A stretch of DNA of 64,000 nt from SKVR01 sp037441525 (GTDB taxonomy: Bacteria > Bacteroidota > Bacteroidia > Bacteroidales > UBA7960), in assembly GCA_037441525.1 (NCBI GenBank), contig JBBISA010000001.1, positions 124,001 through 188,000 on the forward strand, written 5' to 3'. The first letter of the stretch is position 1; every line of letters begins with the position of its first letter. The notes below the pieces were generated by a model. The model was not told the DNA's origin. It did no database searches and worked only from the letters and a program-made list of their open reading frames with translations. The position numbers were made by a program, and so were the translations under genes. This document shows positions 34,318-41,304 of the stretch, piece after piece.

Positions 34318-36348
34318 TTAAATTGCCCGTGCATTTTGCGCCACACGTGGCAACAAAACCATGAAGCTCGTGCCTGTTTGGCCTTTTTGCGGGTTGTCGT
34401 TTGATTCTACCTTAATATTTCCGTGGTGCATTTTCACAATTCCATAAATTATAGGCAATCCCAAACCTGTACCCTTACCGTCTTCCTTGGTAGTGAAAAA
34501 AGGTTCGAACATCCTTTCCATGTTTTCAGTCGAAATACCTGTACCAGTATCCCTGATAATAAAAACAAGTTCGTTGTCATTACCGGTAGCATCTTCAACA
34601 TTTATAGTCAACCTGCCACCCGATGGCATTGCATCAATGGCATTTTTAATCAGGTTAGAGAAAACCTGTACCATTTGATCGTGATCGCATTGTAAAATCT
34701 GCTCCTGAGTTCTTATTTCAATAATCAGGTCGATGTTTTGGGGCATTACCAATGCTTTCATACTGTTCTTAATAAGGCTGCGGATATTTACCTCTGCAAT
34801 GTCCACCTTGCTTTTTCTGGCAAAGTTAAGCAAACCGCCCACTATTTTCTTGCACCGGTCGGCCTGGTCAACAATAAGTTTCAGGTCTTTGTAATGAGGC
34901 GAATCGGGTTCAATTTCGTCGAGCAAAAGGTGGGCGTACATTATAACAACACCAAGCGGATTATTCACTTCGTGGGCAATACCCGCAGCAAGCTGGCCCA
35001 TTGATGCCAGTTTTTCGCTTTGTTTAAGTGCCGCCTGGGTTGATGCCAGTTTTTTATTGCTAATATCGAGCTCTTTTATGTACTCATGCAGTTTATCGAT
35101 GGTTGATGGCAGGCACATTTCGGTTTCAGCTATGCCTTTCAAAATGGCAATGGCATGTTCGTGGCACGTATCGTAGCCACATGCAGTACAGTTTAGCTCA
35201 TCTTCCGGGCTTTTTATCCCAAGCCTTAACTTTACATTTTTTATTTCTTCTTCCGAAATATCAGTGCTGAACCGCTGATCGTCGGCAATAAAATAACGGC
35301 TAAGGTCGGTATTGCGAAATTTTTCAAAATCATTTTTCCAGTTCTCTTGTCCTAACCGGGCAAACTGCCGCTTGGCAAAGTTGCTTATGCTTTTGCGCTT
35401 GAAAAAAAACTTGCTTCGATTACTCATGCCAGGTCCGTTAAAGCAGCCATTGCAGCAGAGCAAATCAAAAAGTTTCGCCTCAAGGTATCCCTCCTCAAAT
35501 TCGCGCAATACTTCGGTAATGTCTTGCCGACCTTCAGCAACAACTATTTCACCGTTAAGGAAATCTTCCTCCAGATCGACAGTTTGAAGCATACCCCCAC
35601 TAATGGGGAAAACAGAGCCTTTACCAGCCAATGGCGGGTCAAACTCAGATGGCTCAACTGCATCGTACTGAAGTTTTTTTTCATCGAACATTCGTCTCAG
35701 TTCAATAAATGAAATAACTTCATTCACCAACCCTTTAAACTGGTTATGTGTGGCCTCTGATTTTTTAGCAATACATGGACCAATAAATACTATTTTTAGG
35801 TCATCACCATGAATCCGCCTGAGCACTTTTGCCGTAGCTATCATGGGCGATACAATGGGAGCCAATGAGCGCACCACCTGTGGATGATGTTTCTCAACAT
35901 AGGTTACAATGGCTGGGCAACTTGTTGAAATATAAGGCTGTTTATGGTTTAATTGAAGTAAAGCTTTGTATTGATTTGCCACTAATTCAGCTCCAAAAGC
36001 AACTTCATTTACATAGTCGAATCCCAGTGCCCTTATCATTCCCACCAGTTTTTGATAGTCAGGAATATCGATAAACTCTGCAGCAATACTTGGAGCAATT
36101 ATGGCGGCCACGATGTTTTCACTCTGAATTAGCTTTTTTACACTGTCAATGGCAAACAGGAACATTTTAGCATCACGATTACATACCTTAACACAGTTTC
36201 CGCAGGCAATACAACGCTCGGGCATGATTTCGGCCTGTCCGTTCATTATACGGATGGCCTTTGCAGGGCACTCGCGAACACAGGTATAACAGACCCTGCA
36301 GCGGTCTTTTACTGTGTAAACGAGCTGGTTCTTATAGTCCATTGCCAT
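34318..36348 (-). CDS. sensory [FeFe]-hydrogenase-like protein fused to a histidine kinase
   Basis: A 676-residue soluble fusion. N-terminus: two [4Fe-4S] ferredoxin motifs (C17-x2-C20-x2-C23-x3-C27; C46-x2-C49-x2-C52-x3-C56). Residues ~75-310 form the H-cluster domain: C144 in TSCPAIV, C192 in GPCIAKKSE, and C298/C302 in CCNGCFNGPG. The cysteine that shuttles protons in catalytic enzymes is Ser143 here. A further [4Fe-4S] motif, C387-x2-C390-x4-C395-x16-C412, leads to HisKA (H459, GIAHEVNNPLG) and an ATPase ending GTGLGLPIIYG. This domain set matches kinase-linked sensory (group C-type) hydrogenases; it likely senses H2 and signals to the neighbouring receivers. Lies 48 bases after hydA. Confidence 0.9.
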   Translation of the reverse strand: MAMDYKNQLVYTVKDRCRVCYTCVRECPAKAIRIMNGQAEIMPERCIACGNCVKVCNRDAKMFLFAIDSVKKLIQSENIVAAIIAPSIAAEFIDIPDYQKLVGMIRALGFDYVNEVAFGAELVANQYKALLQLNHKQPYISTSCPAIVTYVEKHHPQVVRSLAPIVSPMIATAKVLRRIHGDDLKIVFIGPCIAKKSEATHNQFKGLVNEVISFIELRRMFDEKKLQYDAVEPSEFDPPLAGKGSVFPISGGMLQTVDLEEDFLNGEIVVAEGRQDITEVLREFEEGYLEAKLFDLLCCNGCFNGPGMSNRSKFFFKRKSISNFAKRQFARLGQENWKNDFEKFRNTDLSRYFIADDQRFSTDISEEEIKNVKLRLGIKSPEDELNCTACGYDTCHEHAIAILKGIAETEMCLPSTIDKLHEYIKELDISNKKLASTQAALKQSEKLASMGQLAAGIAHEVNNPLGVVIMYAHLLLDEIEPDSPHYKDLKLIVDQADRCKKIVGGLLNFARKSKVDIAEVNIRSLIKNSMKALVMPQNIDLIIEIRTQEQILQCDHDQMVQVFSNLIKNAIDAMPSGGRLTINVEDATGNDNELVFIIRDTGTGISTENMERMFEPFFTTKEDGKGTGLGLPIIYGIVKMHHGNIKVESNDNPQKGQTGTSFMVLLPRVAQNARAI

Positions 36349-36396
36349 TGAGTTATTATTCTGAGCAATTCAATCGAAACGCCTTTAAATAATTGA

Positions 36397-38112
36397 CTAT
36401 TTCAATACATCCCTTTTATGAAATTGGGTGAAAAATTCACTATCCAGTTCAGGATTTTGTGCTGCCAGCGAGTATTTTACCAAATCCTGGTTCAACCCTG
36501 CCATAATATTTGTTTTCAATTTTTCCAATTCCTGGGCCTGCTTTTTTCTCTGTTTTTGTTTGTCTGTATACATTACTATAGGTTGCCCGCCACCACCTGC
36601 ACATCCGCCCGGGCAGGCCATTATCTCAATATAGTGTATATCGTTGCGACCTTCGGCTTTTAGCTGCTCCAGATATTTAGCAGTTTCTGCAATTCCGCTA
36701 ACCCAGGCAAAACCATAATCATGTTTGCCTATTTTTACCTTCACTTCTCTTTTGCTACCAGGGTTTTTTGGGGGTGTGAAACGAAATGCACTGGCCGATT
36801 TACCATTGACCATCAGATTCAACTGGTAAGCAACTGCTTCAGCTTTTCCGCCTGAGTATGACATCTGGAAGCCTGCTGATGAAGCATTGCCCTGGAGCAT
36901 ATCGGGTTCTTCGGGTTGAAGTTGAAGAATATTTAGTCCGAAACTCCTCATCATTCTTAAAAATTCTCTGACAGTGATAACGGCATCGGTTTCTGAAATC
37001 CCTTTTTGGGTGTTTTCTTCGCGGGCTGCCTCAAATTTATTTGCCACACAGGCTGACAGTGCTACGGTGTATAGCCTTTCTGGCTCGGTATCCTTGCAGA
37101 GCTCATACTTTACAAGCCTTCCCATTAGCTGCTGTGGTGATTTTATGTTCGAAACATCAGGAAGCATTCCCGGCATAAACTCTTCGGCGTATTCAACCCA
37201 TGACGGACAGCATGATGAAAGCAACGGAACGGTAATTTCTTTTTCAACTCTTTCCTTCAGCCTTGATGCTTCAAGAATTATATTCAGATCACTGGCCATT
37301 GCCGTATCAAAAACCTTGTTAAACCCTATATGTTTTAAGGCTGCGATGATAAGACCTTCGGGATTGTCGGTTGTTTTGATATTTAGATGTTCGGCTACTG
37401 ATGCAGTAAAACCTGGCGATATCATTGCCACCGTTGTTTTTTTCTGGTTGTTGATAGCTGATTGTACTTTTTCAATATGCGAAATATCGACCAGTGCACC
37501 GGTGGGGCAATACATAATACATTGCCCGCAATCAATGCAACTCGAAACATTCAAACCTTTATTGAAGGCTGAGTTGACCCGGGTTTTGTTTCCTCTTGCT
37601 ACAAATTCAATAGCAGTTACCAACTGCATTTCTTCGCAAACCCTGACGCATCGGTTGCATAAAATACATTTCGATGGGTCGCGATACACACTTGGGCTCG
37701 AATGGTCACGTTGTTCGCTGTTTTTTTTACTGTAATACCTTCTTTCCTTTACATGCAATTCTTCGGCAAGCCATTGCAATTCGCAGTTTCCGTTTCGCTC
37801 GCAGTATAAACAATCGTCGGGGTGGTTGGCCAATAACATTTCCACAATGGCTTTCCGGGCCTTTATTACCCTTTGTGTATTGGTTTTTACTATCATTCCG
37901 GGCTCTACAGGATAGGTGCATGATGTAATAAGGTCCCTTTTCCCTTCCACCTCAACCACACATAGCCTGCATGCGCCGGCTGGTGTAAATCCTGTTATCT
38001 GACATAAGGTAGGAATTCTGATTCCATTGCGACGGAGTACAGTGAGAAGAATTTCTTCGTCCTGTACCTGCATCTGGGTATTATTTACGTTTATGTTAAA
38101 ACTCATTGCCAA
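36397..38112 (-). CDS. hydA: [FeFe]-hydrogenase catalytic subunit HydA
   Basis: A 571-residue enzyme catalysing H+/H2 interconversion. Cofactor ligands in order: [2Fe-2S] C37, C48, C51, C65; His-ligated [4Fe-4S] H97, C101, C104, C110; two [4Fe-4S] C149/152/155/159 and C192/195/198/202; then the H-cluster motifs SSC301-C302-PSW, C355 in SACVANKFE, and C500/C504 in MACPGGCAGGGG. The proton-relay cysteine (C301) is retained. Two departures from canonical enzymes stand out: motif L2 normally reads MPCxxKK but is SACVANK here, and the relay glutamate pattern EEGSE is LEASR. The gene is five bases after hydB. Size resembles Clostridium CpI; HydB/C context indicates a trimeric NAD-linked enzyme. Confidence 0.95.
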   Translation of the reverse strand: MAMSFNINVNNTQMQVQDEEILLTVLRRNGIRIPTLCQITGFTPAGACRLCVVEVEGKRDLITSCTYPVEPGMIVKTNTQRVIKARKAIVEMLLANHPDDCLYCERNGNCELQWLAEELHVKERRYYSKKNSEQRDHSSPSVYRDPSKCILCNRCVRVCEEMQLVTAIEFVARGNKTRVNSAFNKGLNVSSCIDCGQCIMYCPTGALVDISHIEKVQSAINNQKKTTVAMISPGFTASVAEHLNIKTTDNPEGLIIAALKHIGFNKVFDTAMASDLNIILEASRLKERVEKEITVPLLSSCCPSWVEYAEEFMPGMLPDVSNIKSPQQLMGRLVKYELCKDTEPERLYTVALSACVANKFEAAREENTQKGISETDAVITVREFLRMMRSFGLNILQLQPEEPDMLQGNASSAGFQMSYSGGKAEAVAYQLNLMVNGKSASAFRFTPPKNPGSKREVKVKIGKHDYGFAWVSGIAETAKYLEQLKAEGRNDIHYIEIMACPGGCAGGGGQPIVMYTDKQKQRKKQAQELEKLKTNIMAGLNQDLVKYSLAAQNPELDSEFFTQFHKRDVLK

Positions 38113-38117
38113 AAGGG

Positions 38118-40067
38118 TTAATCGACTATAACAGCATTAAACTTACACACCTCAAAACAGGCATTACAGGCAATACATTTATCCTGCACAATAAAATGTG
38201 GTTGCCGCGGAGAACCAATGATGGCATCCACAGGGCACTTTTTAAAACATGCTGTGCAACCGGTACACATATCCACATCAATGTTGTAGGTTCTGAGTTC
38301 GCGACATACCCCAGCCGGACATTTCCGCTCGAAAACATGTGCGTCGAACTCAGTTTTAAAGTTCGACAAAGTGTTGAGTATGGCATTTGGTGCCGATTTG
38401 CCAAGAGAGCACAAACTTGAGTCCTTCATTACATCGGCCATATTTTTTAAATGCATTATGCCCTTGAAACGCTCAAGGGTTTGAAACGCATTTTCCTTCG
38501 AAGGCCTGCGGGTTGCTGATTCCACAATTTCGAGCATCAATGCTGTACCTTCGCGGCATGGAATGCATTTTCCGCAACTTTCATTTTTAAAGAAAGCCGT
38601 AAAAAAACGGGCCAGATCAAGCATACAACTGTCTTGGCCTACTACCACACAGGCTCCGCTTCCAAGTTGTGAACCCACCGAACGCAATTCCTGAAAATCC
38701 ACACGCGTATCAATAGTTTTTTCGGTGATATAACTCCCACTGTTTATACCCAGGATGATTGCTTTAAAGGGTGCAACTCCTTTCATGCCACCTCCGATTT
38801 CTTCAACAATGGTCCTGAAGGTTATTCCCATTTCAACTTCAATGGTGCCATACCTCATTACTTTTCCGCTGAGGGTAAATAGCTTGGTACCTTTGCTTAC
38901 CTTATTGCCGATGGTTTTAAACCAATCAGGCCCGTTTTTAATGATCAACGGCACATTTATAAGAGTTTCCAGATTGTTTACAATGGTAGGTTTATTCCAT
39001 AAACCCTTTATTGCCGGGAAAGGTGGCTTGTAAACCGGCATCGCTCTTTTTCCTTCAATACTGTTTATCAGCGCGGTTTCTTCTCCGCACACAAAGGCCC
39101 TGGCTCCTTCTTTCACAATCACATCAAGGTTAACACCCGATTCAAAGATGTGATGCCCGATAATTCCAAACTCCCGGGCTTGTTTTATTGCTTCATTAAG
39201 TCTTTCAATTGCCAGTGCAAACTCGCCCCGGGTAAAGATGAATGCCTTGGAGGCTCCTATGGCGTAGGAAGCTATTAAAAGTGCCTCAATTAACTTGTGA
39301 GGATTGCTTTCCATTATCACCCTGTTCATATAACTGCCAGGGTCGCTTTCAACGGCATTACAAACGAAATACTTCTGGTCGCTCACCGCATTGAGCGATA
39401 TTTTCCATTTTTTACCGGCAAGAAAAGCTCCTCCGCCCCTTCCGGCAAGTTCACTCTCTTCAACAATATCGCATACCTGTGAGGGAGTATGGTGGGTAAT
39501 TGTATCAGCAAAAGCCTGATAACCTCCTTTTGCAATGTATTGTTCTATCGAAACAGGGTCAATAATGCCACAATTTGCAGTAAGGATTTTTTTCTGTGGT
39601 GCAAAAAATGGCAAATCATTCATAAAAGGAACACCTTCCCAGAGTTGGTGCAATTCGTTGCGGTATTGCCCCAACACATGCTTTTCAGGGAGATTGTTAT
39701 TGAGAATTTCATCCAAAAAAGATGGAACATCATCTTTGTAAACATTATGAAATGAAATTCTGGCCTTTCCCGGAAGTTGAATATCTACAATGGGCTCGGC
39801 AGCACAGAAACCGTTACAACCTCCTTTTATAAGGTCAATGTTCAGTCCGTTATCCGCAATGTACTTTTCAATTGCCAGGTAAGTTTTCAGCGCACCCGCA
39901 GCAACACCACAGGTTGCAGTGCCTACAAAAATCAACGGATTAGAAATGCGTTCAAGGGCAATATAAGACAGTTGCCTGGCAATAGCAGGGTCAGCATCCC
40001 TTTGGGGATTAAGCAGAACCTTTTCGATAAGATACTGCTTTATTTGGGCAGGATCATTAATTTTCAT
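38118..40067 (-). CDS. hydB: NADH-dependent [FeFe]-hydrogenase flavin subunit HydB (NuoF-like)
   Basis: A 649-residue NuoF-type subunit. An N-terminal thioredoxin-like region has only three visible cysteines (C53, C84, C88) where four are usual. The FMN/NAD fold covers ~160-440, with GRGGGAFLAGKKW (209 on) and CNAVESDPG (236-244) in place of the typical GRGGAGFPTGxKW and CNxDExxPG, so the binding loops are altered. The [4Fe-4S] motif is SCGKCIPCREGT plus a distal Cys in SLCSLG. Two C-terminal [4Fe-4S] ferredoxin motifs (MCTGCTACFKKCP; KCIACNACFEVC) complete it. It starts inside the end of hydC (11-base overlap). In characterised HydABC enzymes this subunit exchanges electrons with NAD(H). Confidence 0.93.
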   Translation of the reverse strand: MKINDPAQIKQYLIEKVLLNPQRDADPAIARQLSYIALERISNPLIFVGTATCGVAAGALKTYLAIEKYIADNGLNIDLIKGGCNGFCAAEPIVDIQLPGKARISFHNVYKDDVPSFLDEILNNNLPEKHVLGQYRNELHQLWEGVPFMNDLPFFAPQKKILTANCGIIDPVSIEQYIAKGGYQAFADTITHHTPSQVCDIVEESELAGRGGGAFLAGKKWKISLNAVSDQKYFVCNAVESDPGSYMNRVIMESNPHKLIEALLIASYAIGASKAFIFTRGEFALAIERLNEAIKQAREFGIIGHHIFESGVNLDVIVKEGARAFVCGEETALINSIEGKRAMPVYKPPFPAIKGLWNKPTIVNNLETLINVPLIIKNGPDWFKTIGNKVSKGTKLFTLSGKVMRYGTIEVEMGITFRTIVEEIGGGMKGVAPFKAIILGINSGSYITEKTIDTRVDFQELRSVGSQLGSGACVVVGQDSCMLDLARFFTAFFKNESCGKCIPCREGTALMLEIVESATRRPSKENAFQTLERFKGIMHLKNMADVMKDSSLCSLGKSAPNAILNTLSNFKTEFDAHVFERKCPAGVCRELRTYNIDVDMCTGCTACFKKCPVDAIIGSPRQPHFIVQDKCIACNACFEVCKFNAVIVD

Positions 40068-40536
40068 AGTCTGTTTCTGGATTTTGCCTGAAATAACTGA
40101 TTAAGTTTTTTACTGAATCCAAATCCAGGTTGGTATAGTATTGCTGGTTAATTTCAATAACCGGGGCAAGTCCGCAGGCCCCAATACATGATACTACCTC
40201 AAGGCTGAACAAGCCTGATTTGTCAGTTTCGCCACTTTTAATTTTCAGGTGTTTTTCCAGTTCGGTCAATATGTTTGAAGAACCAGCAACATGGCAGGCA
40301 GTACCGTTGCACAGCCTGATATGATATTTTCCCTTGGGTCCGAACCTGAAATTATCATAAAATGTAGCTACCCCAAAAATTTTGTTAACAGAAATATCGA
40401 GGTACTTTCCCACATGAATAATGATCTCTTCTGATAAAAATCCGAAATGGTCCTGAATTTTGTGCAACATGGGGATCAGATCGTCGCGTTGTCGGTTGGG
40501 AAATTGTTCAAAAATTACCGAGAGTTTCCTATCCAT
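40057..40536 (-). CDS. hydC: [FeFe]-hydrogenase [2Fe-2S] subunit HydC (NuoE-like)
   Basis: A 159-residue thioredoxin-fold subunit. I start at the ATG at 40536 (MDRKLSVIFEQFPN); an upstream TTG would place the start inside a Rex-like operator. The [2Fe-2S] ligands are two pairs, CNGTAC and CIGAC, with spacing C-x4-C and C-x3-C as in NuoE. The N-terminal helical part (LHKIQDHFGFLSEEII) is also typical. It is the first gene of the hydrogenase operon and overlaps hydB, so HydC, HydB and HydA are translated as a unit. Confidence 0.94.
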   Translation of the reverse strand: MDRKLSVIFEQFPNRQRDDLIPMLHKIQDHFGFLSEEIIIHVGKYLDISVNKIFGVATFYDNFRFGPKGKYHIRLCNGTACHVAGSSNILTELEKHLKIKSGETDKSGLFSLEVVSCIGACGLAPVIEINQQYYTNLDLDSVKNLISYFRQNPETDYEN

Positions 40537-40545
40537 GGGTGTGTG

Positions 40546-40563
40546 TTGATAAATTCTTAACAA
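40546..40563. promoter_or_regulatory. candidate Rex operator before hydC
   Basis: TTGATAAATTCTTAACAA matches the Rex consensus TTG(T)(T/G)AA-N4-TTAACAA at all but one of 14 informative positions and is an almost perfect dyad. It sits ten bases upstream of the hydC start codon, in the leader of the hydrogenase operon that also contains rex. Confidence 0.7.
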
Positions 40564-40644
40564 TGAAAGACAGGGTTATATTTAGCTGCTCCAGGGTTTG
40601 ATAAATAAGCTGTTATACTGATCATAACCTTCAGGCAGTTGCCA

Positions 40645-40652
40645 CAAATATA
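40645..40652 (-). promoter_or_regulatory. -7 box of the hyd operon
   Basis: Minus-strand TATATTTG fits TAnnTTTG and would give a leader of about 100 bases to hydC, with the Rex-like site inside the leader. A TTGG about 16 bases upstream could serve as the -33 element. Between here and 40790 I see nothing else. Confidence 0.45.
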
Positions 40653-40790
40653 AGAAAAATTATAAGTGCCAAGGGTTTATTTAAGGGGCAATCAGGCCAA
40701 TTTAGACTTAATCTGATTCAGCATTAAGTGCCCGGGATATTTTGCTGTGAAGTTATTAGCATTTTAACCCGTAGATAATTGGATTATAGT

Positions 40791-40798
40791 TAATTTTG
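40791..40798 (+). promoter_or_regulatory. -7 box of the divergent sensory operon
   Basis: TAATTTTG fits TAnnTTTG and points toward the [2Fe-2S] protein, HydS-like sensor and phosphatase genes. It overlaps the first Rex-like palindrome. No good -33 box is found. Confidence 0.45.
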
Positions 40799-40813
40799 TG
40801 AAAAAAATAACAG
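40796..40813. promoter_or_regulatory. Rex-like half-palindrome overlapping the promoter
   Basis: TTGTGAAAAAAATAACAG has a perfect left Rex half-site (TTGTGAA), a four-base spacer and a weaker right half (ATAACAG against TTAACAA). It overlaps the end of the -7 box. Confidence 0.5.
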
Positions 40814-40829
40814 GTGAATAGGTTCACCA
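40812..40829. promoter_or_regulatory. Rex-like palindrome at the predicted transcript start
   Basis: AGGTGAATAGGTTCACCA contains a perfect GGTGAA-N4-TTCACC dyad whose core GTGAA-N4-TTCAC equals the core of the Rex consensus TTGTGAA-N4-TTCACAA. It lies 31-48 bases before the [2Fe-2S] gene, directly after the previous site. Confidence 0.6.
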
Positions 40830-40859
40830 CACAACCAGCATGTAATTCCACTTTCGCTG

Positions 40860-41120
40860 ATGGTACAAAACGTTCAAACAATAGTAATATGTATGGGGAG
40901 CAGTTGCTTTTCGCGAGGCAATAAGAAAACGGTTGCATTTTTACAGCAATACCTTAAAGATCGAAAGCTTGAAGACCATGTTACTCTTAAAGGGGCACAT
41001 TGTATGGGGCATTGTGAGAAGGGCCCTGTAATTAAACTGGATAATGACTTATTTTTTTACTCCGATCAACAAAAACTTGAGGCCTTACTTGATAAAGCAT
41101 TTAATGTTAAAGGAGCCTAA
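40860..41120 (+). CDS. thioredoxin-like [2Fe-2S] ferredoxin
   Basis: An 86-residue protein equivalent to the C-terminal domain of HydC/NuoE, with the four cluster cysteines C11, C16, C48 and C52 (CMGSSC; CMGHC). It is encoded ahead of the HydS-like sensor, divergently from hydC. Similar small proteins accompany sensory hydrogenases elsewhere; it may deliver electrons to, or take them from, the sensor. A start at ATG 40860 leaves the Rex-like sites in the leader. Confidence 0.9.
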   Translation: MVQNVQTIVICMGSSCFSRGNKKTVAFLQQYLKDRKLEDHVTLKGAHCMGHCEKGPVIKLDNDLFFYSDQQKLEALLDKAFNVKGA

Positions 41121-41301
41121 AATCTATACCATATTACATAGCGGAGTATCAGGGTACGAAAACTTAAATTACCAAGGCTTTAATTATGAAACGAAAATAT
41201 TTGCCAAAGAAAACAATCGGGTTTGCGAGCTCAACAAAATTAAACCTCCATCAAAATTGCAAACATGGAGTTCCATCAGACCTTTTAAAGAAAAATCCTG
41301 A
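41103..41301 (+). CDS. possible small hypothetical protein between ferredoxin and sensor
   Basis: A 65-codon open frame starts inside the end of the ferredoxin gene (ATG at 41103) and stops three bases before the HydS-like start, filling the otherwise empty 184-bp gap exactly. The product (MLKEPKIYTILHSGVSGYE...) has no motif I recognise. Its precise fit suggests translational coupling, but it could be fortuitous in AT-rich DNA. Confidence 0.3.
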
Positions 41302-41304
41302 CTG

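Noticed and set aside
36974..37735. A 253-codon open frame antisense to hydA
   Set aside because: It has no family resemblance and lies wholly opposite a clear, motif-rich gene; it is a shadow of codon bias.
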